DNA of 6,784 nucleotides from an uncultured Clostridia bacterium (GTDB taxonomy: Bacteria > Bacillota > Clostridia > Oscillospirales > Ruminococcaceae), in the NCBI GenBank assembly GCA_937907305.1, contig CALERQ010000049.1, positions 1 to 6,784 of the forward strand, written 5' to 3'. A program made the translations under genes and the position numbers. This document shows positions 1 to 4,892 of this stretch, piece after piece; position 1 is the stretch's first letter, and each line of letters opens with the position of its first letter. A model generated the notes under the pieces. It was not told the DNA's origin. It was given only the letters and a program-made list of their open reading frames with translations, and did not search any database.

Positions 1-62
1 TCCACAGGCCGTCCAGCCCTCGCTCGCTGCGGGCGCCCGCCGCCGCTTTCCGCTTATCCGGG
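1..62. other. Stretch after ispE, no gene recognised
   Basis: These 62 bases follow the ispE stop on the minus strand. I see no ATG-led reading frame with a ribosome binding site and no hairpin followed by a T run, so neither the next gene nor an operon end can be placed. A 12-base perfect palindrome, GCGGGCGCCCGC, lies at 29-40; it has no loop, so it is unlikely to be a terminator. Two minus-strand frames stay open to the window edge, but no convincing start is visible. Confidence 0.4.
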
Positions 63-908
63 TCAGTTCATCCCCCGGCAGCAGATCGCCCAGCGGCTTT
101 CGGCCATTTTCTCCGCTGCCGCCCGGGCCATATCTTCCTCCGGGAATATCCCGAATACCGCGCTGCCGCTGCCGGTCATCAGCGCCGCCAGGGCTCCGCT
201 TTGCCGCAGCTCCCGCCGGATCTCGTTCAGCTCCGGCAGGGCGGTCACTTCCTCAAATACATTGTAAAGGCTGCCGCACAGCCCCGCCAGATCACCCTTT
301 TCCAGCGCCTTTGCCGCCTCTTGGGTGGTAAAGCGCTGCCGCAGGCTCTCTCCCCTCTCGTCGATCCGCCGGTACATGGCCGGGGTAGAGCACCCCGCCT
401 TTGGCTTGGTGATCACCAGCCACAGCGGCAAATGACTTTCCACCGGGGTCAGCATCTCCCCGATCCCGGTCGCGACCGCCGTCCCGCCGTTTATACAGAA
501 CGGCACATCAGCGCCCAGCTCCGCCGCCAGCGCCCGCAGCCTTTCACGGCCCAGGCCCAGCCCGTACAGGCGGTCCATCCCGCGCAGGTAGGCCGCCGCA
601 TCGGTGCTGCCGCCGCCCAGCCCCGCCTGGGTGGGGATATTCTTCTCCAGCGTTACCGCCACCCCGCCCAGCGCCGGGCATTCTCTTCTCAGCAGCCGGT
701 CGGCACGGGCAATGATATTCTCCCCCGCCGGTATCCGCTCCACATCGTTCAGCGCAAAGCCGCTCTCCCGCCGTTCCAGTGTCAGCTTGTCGCACAGGCT
801 CACACTCTGGAACAGCGATTCGATGGTGTGGTAGCCATCCGCCCGCCGGCCGGTCACCGCCAGGGTCAGGTTCACCTTGGCATAGGCCGCTTCCGTCACC
901 GTTCGCAT
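63..908 (-). CDS. ispE: 4-diphosphocytidyl-2-C-methyl-D-erythritol kinase IspE
   Basis: This cytoplasmic GHMP-family kinase phosphorylates CDP-methylerythritol at the 2-hydroxyl using ATP, step 4 of the MEP isoprenoid pathway. The 281-residue product is close to the usual ~285. It shows the N-terminal AYAKVNLTL segment (substrate-binding Lys11), the DGYH motif at 24-27, the glycine-rich ATP loop PTQAGLGGGSTDAA at 92-105, LGADVP at 131-136 with the likely catalytic Asp134, and the C-terminal GHMP motif MTGSGSAVFG at 244-253. The start was chosen because GGAGG sits 7 nt upstream (916-920) and the family N-terminus begins just after it; a longer open frame upstream is only read-through of the ispF region in another frame. 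The first 13 nt overlap the end of ispF, which suggests translational coupling. It is the last gene of the dxr-ispF-ispE unit. Function is recognised from family motifs with high confidence. Confidence 0.97.
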   Translation of the reverse strand: MRTVTEAAYAKVNLTLAVTGRRADGYHTIESLFQSVSLCDKLTLERRESGFALNDVERIPAGENIIARADRLLRRECPALGGVAVTLEKNIPTQAGLGGGSTDAAAYLRGMDRLYGLGLGRERLRALAAELGADVPFCINGGTAVATGIGEMLTPVESHLPLWLVITKPKAGCSTPAMYRRIDERGESLRQRFTTQEAAKALEKGDLAGLCGSLYNVFEEVTALPELNEIRRELRQSGALAALMTGSGSAVFGIFPEEDMARAAAEKMAESRWAICCRGMN

Positions 909-1375
909 GTTCCGTCCTCCACTGTCAGGATGCACAGCACCGCGATGCCCAGCCCTTTTCCGCAGTCGGTCAGCCCCTCGCCGGTGGTAGCGGTAATGCC
1001 GATGGCCGCAGGCTCCACCCCCAGCAACCCGGCGATTTTCTCCCGCATCGCGGGAATCATCGGGCTGATCTTCGGCCGCAGGCACTCCATCGAAACGCTG
1101 AGGTGGACGATCCTCCCCTCCAGCGTTTTCAGGGCTTCCCGCAGGTACTCCGCCGAATCGGTGATGCCGCTTTTGCACATCTCATCGGCCACCCTGCCCA
1201 GTATATTTCGCCCGGTAATGCCGGAAACGGCATTGGTAATGGCGTGCAGCACCACATCGCCGTCGCTGTTGGCCAGCAGCCCCGTCTCCCCAGGGAACAC
1301 CACCCCGCCCAAAACAAGCGGCTTGCCGGGTGTTTCCTCAAAGCGGTGGCTGTCTTGTCCGATCGCTGCTCTCAT
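896..1375 (-). CDS. ispF: 2-C-methyl-D-erythritol 2,4-cyclodiphosphate synthase IspF (divergent subtype)
   Basis: IspF cyclises CDP-methylerythritol 2-phosphate to methylerythritol 2,4-cyclodiphosphate with release of CMP, step 5 of the MEP pathway. Family members are trimers with a divalent metal in each active site. The 159-residue product matches the usual length. Visible features are GQDSHRF at 6-12 (metal ligands Asp8 and His10), SDGDVVLHA at 37-45 (His44 the third ligand) and TATTGEGLT at 128-136, which corresponds to the CDP-binding TTTE region. The loop that usually reads FPDTDPxxKGADS is replaced by VADEMCKSGITDS (62-74), so this is a divergent branch; the metal ligands are kept. The start follows the dxr stop by 4 nt and has GAGGTGA just upstream. 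A longer frame from 1447 lacks the family N-terminus. The 3' end overlaps ispE by 13 nt. Confidence 0.95.
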   Translation of the reverse strand: MRAAIGQDSHRFEETPGKPLVLGGVVFPGETGLLANSDGDVVLHAITNAVSGITGRNILGRVADEMCKSGITDSAEYLREALKTLEGRIVHLSVSMECLRPKISPMIPAMREKIAGLLGVEPAAIGITATTGEGLTDCGKGLGIAVLCILTVEDGTCER

Positions 1376-1379
1376 GCCG

Positions 1380-1386
1380 TCACCTC
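1380..1386 (-). promoter_or_regulatory. ispF ribosome binding site containing the dxr stop codon
   Basis: On the minus strand the bases GAGGTGA match the Shine-Dalgarno consensus over seven positions and lie 4 nt before the ispF ATG. The last three bases are the dxr TGA stop. A ribosome terminating on dxr therefore sits on the ispF initiation signal, an arrangement expected to couple the translation of the two genes. The sequence overlap is direct; the coupling is inference. Confidence 0.75.
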
Positions 1387-2522
1387 GTTTTCTGTATCCA
1401 TTCTTCGGTCTGCCACCGAATCTCGCCGTCCAGCGCCAGCACCTCATCTATGCTGTTCATCTCGTGGGCGGCATGCCGCTCCAGCATTGCTTCCACCCCA
1501 CGCGGGATATCGGTAAACCGCACCTCTCCCGCCAAAAAGCGGGCCACCAGCACCTCATTGGCGGCGTTCAGCGCTACCTGCGCGCTGTGTCCGGCACGCG
1601 CGGCTTCTGTCGCCAGCCGCAGGCAGGGGAACTTCTCATCATCCGGCTTTTGGAACTCCAGCGCCTTCATCGCGAAAATATCCAGCCGGTGCGGCGCGGG
1701 CATCCGTTCCGGGTAGGAAAGCGCGTAAGCGATGGGGATCTCCATATCCGGCGGCGCGATATTCGCCATAATGCTGCCGTCCCGGAATTCCACCATCGAG
1801 TGAACGATGCTCTGCCGGTGGATGACCACCTGCACCTTTTCCACCGGCACATCAAAAAGCCACCGGGCCTCGATGACCTCAAAGCCCTTGTTCATCATGG
1901 TGGCGCTGTCTATCGTAATTTTGGGGCCCATTTTCCAGGTGGGGTGCCGCAGCGCCTCCTCCGGGGTGATATCATCGGTAATTTCCTTCTCAAAAAACGG
2001 CCCGCCGGAAGCCGTCAGCAATATCCGCTCGATCTCCGCGTGGTTTTCTCCCCGCAGGCACTGCATAATGGCACTATGCTCGCTGTCCACCGTCAGCAGG
2101 GTGGCATGGCGTTCCTTGGCCGCTTCCATTACCAGACGGCCGCCCGCCACCAGCACTTCCTTATTGGCCAGCGCCACCGTTTTCCCGTTTTGGATCATAT
2201 TCCAGGTCGGGCGAAGTCCCGCCACTCCTACCAAGGCTGAAACTCCAATATCAAAGTCCGTGAGCCGGCTGATCGCGTCCATTCCCTCCGCGCCCCAGTA
2301 TACATCCAGCCCGGGGAACTGCTCCCGCAGCGTTTCGGCATCCCTTTCTTCCAGAATATACACATGACGGGGGTTAAATTCCCGTATCTGCTCCGTAAGC
2401 CGCCGTAAATTATGCCCCGCCGTGAGGATGGAAACCGCAAAGCGATCCCGCTCCCGCCGCACCACATTCAGGGTGCTGCACCCTATGGAACCGGTACTGC
2501 CAAAAATGGCAAGCTCTTTCAT
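1380..2522 (-). CDS. dxr: 1-deoxy-D-xylulose-5-phosphate reductoisomerase Dxr (IspC)
   Basis: Dxr is the cytoplasmic NADPH- and metal-dependent enzyme that rearranges and reduces 1-deoxyxylulose 5-phosphate to 2-C-methylerythritol 4-phosphate, the committed MEP step and the target of fosmidomycin. The 380-residue product has the family's usual length. In order it shows the NADPH loop GSTGSIG (8-14), ALANKE (117-122), TVDSEHSAI (144-152) with metal ligands Asp146 and Glu148, LTASGGPF (169-176), HPTWKMG (193-199), ATMMNKGFEVIEA (207-219) with Glu215 as third ligand, HRQSIVHSMVE (235-245) and the C-terminal NAANE (319-323). HRQS replaces the HPQS of E. coli. The start at 2522 was preferred to an ATG seven codons upstream because AAAGGGAGG sits about 7 nt before it and the Rossmann motif then begins at the usual position. 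It is the first gene of dxr-ispF-ispE and has its own promoter. Confidence 0.97.
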   Translation of the reverse strand: MKELAIFGSTGSIGCSTLNVVRRERDRFAVSILTAGHNLRRLTEQIREFNPRHVYILEERDAETLREQFPGLDVYWGAEGMDAISRLTDFDIGVSALVGVAGLRPTWNMIQNGKTVALANKEVLVAGGRLVMEAAKERHATLLTVDSEHSAIMQCLRGENHAEIERILLTASGGPFFEKEITDDITPEEALRHPTWKMGPKITIDSATMMNKGFEVIEARWLFDVPVEKVQVVIHRQSIVHSMVEFRDGSIMANIAPPDMEIPIAYALSYPERMPAPHRLDIFAMKALEFQKPDDEKFPCLRLATEAARAGHSAQVALNAANEVLVARFLAGEVRFTDIPRGVEAMLERHAAHEMNSIDEVLALDGEIRWQTEEWIQKTR

Positions 2523-2557
2523 CTGGTTTCCTCCCTTTGGCATTTGCTTGATTTTTA

Positions 2558-2587
2558 ATTATACCATAGGTCCATGCCCTTTATCAA
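2558..2587 (-). promoter_or_regulatory. Sigma-A type promoter of dxr-ispF-ispE
   Basis: Reading the minus strand, TTGATA (2587-2582, five of six bases of the -35 consensus) is followed by an 18-nt spacer ending in TGG and a perfect -10 box TATAAT (2563-2558). The TGG directly before the box makes it an extended -10. Transcription would start near 2551, giving a leader of about 29 nt before the dxr ATG. It lies in an AT-rich pocket within GC-rich DNA. No operator palindrome is visible over it. Confidence 0.85.
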
Positions 2588-2639
2588 CCGCAGGCCCGCA
2601 TTTTGCTCCTTTGCAGGTCTTTGCAGCCCGCAGGCTTAC

Positions 2640-2722
2640 GGCCCGCAGGGCAAACCGTCCTCCGGACGGTTTCAGCGGCCTTCGGCCGCTGGCTCCGGCT
2701 GCGCCGGAGCGCCCTGCGGGCC
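2640..2722. repeat. Perfect four-stem cloverleaf (palindromic intergenic element)
   Basis: An 83-base block folds on itself almost completely. GGCCCGCAGGGC (2640-2651) pairs with GCCCTGCGGGCC (2711-2722) as a 12-bp closing stem. Inside are three perfect hairpins: AAACCGTCC with GGACGGTTT (2652-2672, loop TCC), AGCGGCC with GGCCGCT (2674-2690, loop TTC) and GCTCCGGC with GCCGGAGC (2692-2710, loop TGC). Only single bases separate the arms (2673 and 2691), so 72 of 83 bases are paired with no mismatch. Because it is self-complementary it can form on either DNA strand or in RNA. It lies between the end of the CofE-like gene and the dxr promoter. It is not a tRNA. It may be a dispersed palindromic repeat of the REP/MITE kind or a structured RNA; I cannot name a family. 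Confidence 0.85.
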
Positions 2723-2735
2723 GCCCTCCCCCTGC

Positions 2736-2761
2736 GCCTTCCTGCCAAAAGGCGGCAAGGC
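2736..2761. other. Imperfect hairpin overlapping the putative terminator
   Basis: GCCTT (2736-2740) pairs with AAGGC (2757-2761), and inside it CTGCC pairs with GGCGG (2742-2746 with 2751-2755) through one G-T wobble, around an AAAA loop. A single C-C mismatch (2741/2756) interrupts the stem. It shares bases 2748-2756 with the hairpin at 2748-2780, so only one of the two can form at a time. Confidence 0.45.
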
Positions 2762-2780
2762 CCACTGCCCCGCCGCCTTT
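2747..2780 (-). terminator. Terminator-like hairpin after the CofE-like gene
   Basis: On the minus strand, AAAGGCGGC (2780-2772) and GCCGCCTTT (2756-2748) form a perfect 9-bp stem around a 15-nt loop. The descending arm ends in TTTT (2750-2747), three of whose bases are within the stem, so the free U tract is short. It lies 9 nt after the stop of the CofE-like gene, where an intrinsic terminator is expected. The stem is certain; termination efficiency is doubtful because of the weak T run. Confidence 0.5.
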
Positions 2781-2789
2781 GTATTCACT

Positions 2790-3488
2790 TCAGTCCACCG
2801 GCCGGATGATCCCCATCGGGGTCTGCTCATGGCTCTGCCCCAGGGGGTTGTCCCGCAGGATCGCCGCCATCCGTCCACGGTCGGTGGAAAGCGGCGCCGC
2901 CCCCATGATCACCCCGCCGATGTCATTGATATCGGTGATCAAAACAGGCTTGCCCAGCACGGCGTAAATTTCCGCCGCCACCTTGTCAGGGTCCGCCGGA
3001 CCCAGCACCACATACTCGTTGTAGGGCGGCAGGGTGCAGTCGCACGGCCCGTCAATGGAACGCGCCTTTTCCCCCGCCACCTTGTAGAACCACCCGCGGA
3101 TGCCAAACAGCTTGCCCACCGCGGAAACAGCGGCCGCCACCAGAATACGGAAGGTCCCGCACTCTCTTATGGCCATCTCCATCGTCTCCGGGATCCCCAG
3201 CCCGATGCCGTAGGGCGTTTTCAGCACAAATTTACACAGGAATTTCGCCAGCGGCCGGGGCTTGATCTCCTTCATGGGGATCGCCCGCTTTTGGGTGCAG
3301 GCCACCGCCTTTTCGGTGATAAAGAGGGTGTCGCCCTCCCGCATTTCGGGGGCGGCGTATTTCATCACCACATCGGTAATATTGTCCGCGTCGGTGATGA
3401 CATGCGTTTTGATGCACAGGCGGCGGTACTGCTTTCCCTCCACCTCTATTATCTCATTCTTTCCGGGATTGACTACCATCTGTCTCAT
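2790..3488 (-). CDS. CofE-like protein (coenzyme F420-0:L-glutamate ligase family), substrate unknown
   Basis: The 232-residue product resembles the CofE domain family, which in methanogens and actinobacteria adds glutamate to coenzyme F420-0 using GTP. The supporting segments are EGDTLFITEKAVACTQKR (51-68), which fits the conserved GDxLxIxxKxVA strand-loop near the N-terminus, KARSIDGP (141-148), and the acidic, glycine-rich VLITDINDIGGVIMGAA (182-198), which resembles the metal/nucleotide-binding region. Two pairs of basic and acidic segments link them; no signal peptide or membrane segment is evident. Clostridia of this kind are not known to make F420, so the family name should not be read as the reaction. 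Translation may start at 3488 or three codons later at 3479: AGAGAGG lies 2 nt before the first ATG and 11 nt before the second, so neither spacing is ideal. It has its own promoter and a downstream hairpin, so it is probably monocistronic. Confidence 0.75.
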   Translation of the reverse strand: MRQMVVNPGKNEIIEVEGKQYRRLCIKTHVITDADNITDVVMKYAAPEMREGDTLFITEKAVACTQKRAIPMKEIKPRPLAKFLCKFVLKTPYGIGLGIPETMEMAIRECGTFRILVAAAVSAVGKLFGIRGWFYKVAGEKARSIDGPCDCTLPPYNEYVVLGPADPDKVAAEIYAVLGKPVLITDINDIGGVIMGAAPLSTDRGRMAAILRDNPLGQSHEQTPMGIIRPVD

Positions 3489-3523
3489 TTCCTCTCTTTA
3501 CCCGGCAGGGTTTTTCGCGGGTT

Positions 3524-3552
3524 ATTATACCACAGCCCTCCGGCTCATGCAA
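3524..3552 (-). promoter_or_regulatory. Sigma-A type promoter of the CofE-like gene
   Basis: On the minus strand TTGCAT (3552-3547, weak -35) is followed by 17 nt ending in TGG and a perfect TATAAT (3529-3524). The TGG makes an extended -10, which can compensate for the poor -35. Transcription would start near 3517, with a leader of about 29 nt. The -35 ends at 3547, sharing two bases with the in-frame TGA (3547-3545) that would have ended manA before the element at 3562-3950 inserted. Confidence 0.8.
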
Positions 3553-3561
3553 TGGTTTTAC

Positions 3562-3597
3562 TACCTTCGCTTAACAAGAGCACATACGGTTTTTGCG
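3562..3597 (+). repeat. Left terminal inverted repeat of the element
   Basis: It reads TACCTTCGCTTAACAAG and continues to TTTTTGCG. Compared with the reverse complement of 3916-3950 there are five mismatches in the first 32 positions and then a one-base length difference in the T run. It begins immediately beyond the restored manA tail sequence. Confidence 0.75.
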
Positions 3598-3805
3598 GGC
3601 ATAAATGCCGCCTGACATTGCGCGTCGCGTTGACAGGCGCCAGCCTGCCTGCCGCTCCGCGCTTCCTCTGGCGCCGTTTCTCCCGCGCAAAAACTCCGCA
3701 GGACTTTTCGGCGAGAGAAAACCGGATGATGACAAGGAAGAGGACGCCGGCATACTGGCGTATGTCAAGGACGATGACGCCATCAGCGCCGATTTTCACT
3801 TGGGG

Positions 3806-3835
3806 TCCCTGCAAGGTCGTAAGACCTTGCGGGGA
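3806..3835. other. 13-bp hairpin with GTAA loop inside the element
   Basis: GCAAGGTC (3811-3818) and GACCTTGC (3823-3830) pair perfectly around GTAA. The stem extends outward through a T-G wobble and four more pairs (TCCC with GGGA) to 13 bp. In a plus-strand transcript the loop would be a GNRA tetraloop, which is unusually stable in RNA. No T run follows on either strand, so it is not a normal intrinsic terminator. Confidence 0.7.
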
Positions 3836-3915
3836 AAGGAGGACGCACCGCAGCGGGGAGGGCTGCCCGAAGCAATGCGCAGGGTCAGCACGACAGGAGC
3901 GGAGGTTGCGTCCGA

Positions 3916-3950
3916 CGCAAAAGCGTGTGTGTCCTTGTCAAGCGAAGGTA
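3916..3950 (-). repeat. Right terminal inverted repeat, containing the manA stop codon
   Basis: Reading inward on the minus strand it starts TACCTTCGCTTGACAAGG and ends TTTTGCG, matching the left copy. The manA frame enters it, encodes Thr-Phe-Ala and stops at the TGA at 3940-3938, so the repeat provides the end of the gene. Confidence 0.75.
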
Positions 3951-4870
3951 AGATAGCACAGCAAAGCCGTCGCCCGGCCCCGCAGCCGCCATTCTCCGGC
4001 GTCCGCCGGCAGGAATACGCACTCCCCGGCCCGTACCGGCTTGGCTTCGCCGCCGCACAGCAGCTCTCCCTCCCCGGCCGTCACCAGCAGCCCGGCAAAG
4101 CTCTCTCCGTCACAGCAGACCGCGGCTTCGTTCTGCAAAAGATCCACCGTAAAGTTCTTATGCCGCCCCAGGTGCCCGCCAAAATCCCAGTCCTGTTCCA
4201 CCGGGCCGGGCTTCAGCACCGCCAGCGATCGCTCCACATGCAGGGGCCTCGGCTTGCCGTCCGCCCCCAGCCGTCCGTAGTCATACAGCCGGTAGGTCAC
4301 ATTGGAGCTCTGCTGGATCTCCGCAATCACCATCCCCGCCCCAATGGCGTGCACCGTCCCCGGCGGGATGTAAAAAACATCGCCCGCCTTGACCGGCACC
4401 CGCCGCAGCAGGTCGGTCAGGGTATTTTCAGTCAGACTTTTCTCTATTTCGTCCCGGCTCACCGCCCGGGCAAAGCCGTAATACAGCGCCGCGCCCGGCT
4501 CCGCCTCCAGCACCACCCACATCTCCGCCTTGCCGCTTTGGTGCTCCATCCGCTCGGCATAGCTGTCATCCGGGTGCACCTGCACCGAAAGATCCCTCTT
4601 CGCGTCAATGAGCTTCACCAGCATTGGGAACTCCGTAAACGCCGCGCATCTCCTCCCAAAGAAATTACCCGGGTATTTTAGGGCGGCCTCCGGCAGTGTC
4701 AGACCTTTCATTTTCCCCTCGGCCAGGCGGCTCATGCCGTCCGGGTGGCAGGAGAGCATCCAGGCCTCCGCCAGCGGCTCACAGTCGCTTTCGATATGGT
4801 ATTTTTCCCGCAGCTTTTCGCCGCCCCACAGGTAATCCTTACAGGCAGGCGTCAGCTTCCACATCGGCAT
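3938..4870 (-). CDS. manA: Mannose-6-phosphate isomerase, class I (3' end altered by insertion)
   Basis: ManA interconverts mannose 6-phosphate and fructose 6-phosphate in the cytoplasm, either to use mannose or to supply GDP-mannose. The 310-residue product matches the short Bacillus-type zinc enzymes (~315). The first cupin carries QVHPDD at 97-102 (zinc ligands Gln97 and His99), KAEMW at 114-118 (Glu116) and PPGTVHA at 169-175 (His174). VTYRLYDYGR at 191-200 supplies the likely catalytic Arg194. The C-terminal ~70 residues form the second cupin. The start at 4870 was chosen because AAGGAGG lies 7 nt upstream; an ATG seven codons earlier would put the ribosome binding site inside the gene. 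It follows the U32 gene by 22 nt. Its final residues Thr-Phe-Ala and stop come from the inverted repeat of the inserted element; without it the frame would end Ser-Lys-Thr-Ile-Ala. The catalytic core is untouched, so it is probably functional. Confidence 0.95.
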   Translation of the reverse strand: MPMWKLTPACKDYLWGGEKLREKYHIESDCEPLAEAWMLSCHPDGMSRLAEGKMKGLTLPEAALKYPGNFFGRRCAAFTEFPMLVKLIDAKRDLSVQVHPDDSYAERMEHQSGKAEMWVVLEAEPGAALYYGFARAVSRDEIEKSLTENTLTDLLRRVPVKAGDVFYIPPGTVHAIGAGMVIAEIQQSSNVTYRLYDYGRLGADGKPRPLHVERSLAVLKPGPVEQDWDFGGHLGRHKNFTVDLLQNEAAVCCDGESFAGLLVTAGEGELLCGGEAKPVRAGECVFLPADAGEWRLRGRATALLCYLTFA

Positions 4871-4892
4871 TTCGCTCCCTCCTTCGGGCAAT

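Larger units (their letters stand above)
3562..3950. mobile_element. MITE-like element with terminal inverted repeats, inserted in the 3' end of manA
   Basis: The block is bounded by imperfect terminal inverted repeats of about 35 bp (3562-3597 and 3916-3950). The outermost 11 bases, TACCTTCGCTT, are identical at both ends, and 27 of the first 32 bases match. Both ends carry TA, consistent with a TA target duplication as made by Tc1/mariner-IS630 type transposases. The ~320-bp interior encodes no transposase I recognise. It is rich in small hairpins: GGCAT-AA-ATGCC (3598-3609), GGCGCCAG with CTGGCGCC (3636-3643, 3668-3675), the GTAA-loop hairpin at 3806-3835 and TTGCGTC-C-GACGCAA (3906-3920). 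Frames of 70-119 codons exist inside on both strands but lack credible starts. This accounts for nearly all of the 449-base gap between the CofE-like gene and manA. Non-autonomous status and transposase class are inference. Confidence 0.72.

Noticed and set aside
29..40. Palindrome GCGGGCGCCCGC as a terminator of the ispE unit
   Set aside because: It has no loop and no following T run; a short GC palindrome is expected by chance in DNA of this composition.
201..2240. Plus-strand open frame of 679 codons antisense to ispE, ispF and dxr
   Set aside because: It is the shadow of three well-conserved minus-strand genes in high-GC DNA; its product is Pro/Arg/His-rich and matches no family I recognise.
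2640..2722. Cloverleaf as a tRNA gene
   Set aside because: All three loops have 3 nt, the closing stem has 12 bp rather than 7, and there is no 7-nt anticodon loop, T-loop motif or 3' CCA.
3545..3814. Minus-strand frame of 89 codons inside the element
   Set aside because: It starts with TTG at the edge of a hairpin, has no ribosome binding site, runs out through the terminal repeat into the old manA tail, and resembles no known protein.
3806..3835. GTAA-loop hairpin as the manA terminator
   Set aside because: In the minus-strand transcript the stem is followed by CCCC rather than a U tract.
2574..3956. Plus-strand open frame of 460 codons across the cloverleaf, CofE-like gene and element
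   Set aside because: It runs through palindromes, the antisense of a recognised gene and the inverted-repeat element, and its composition is that of an antisense shadow.
3605..4681. Plus-strand frame of 358 codons over the element and manA
   Set aside because: Two thirds of it is antisense to manA; no ribosome binding site precedes it and no transposase motif is visible.
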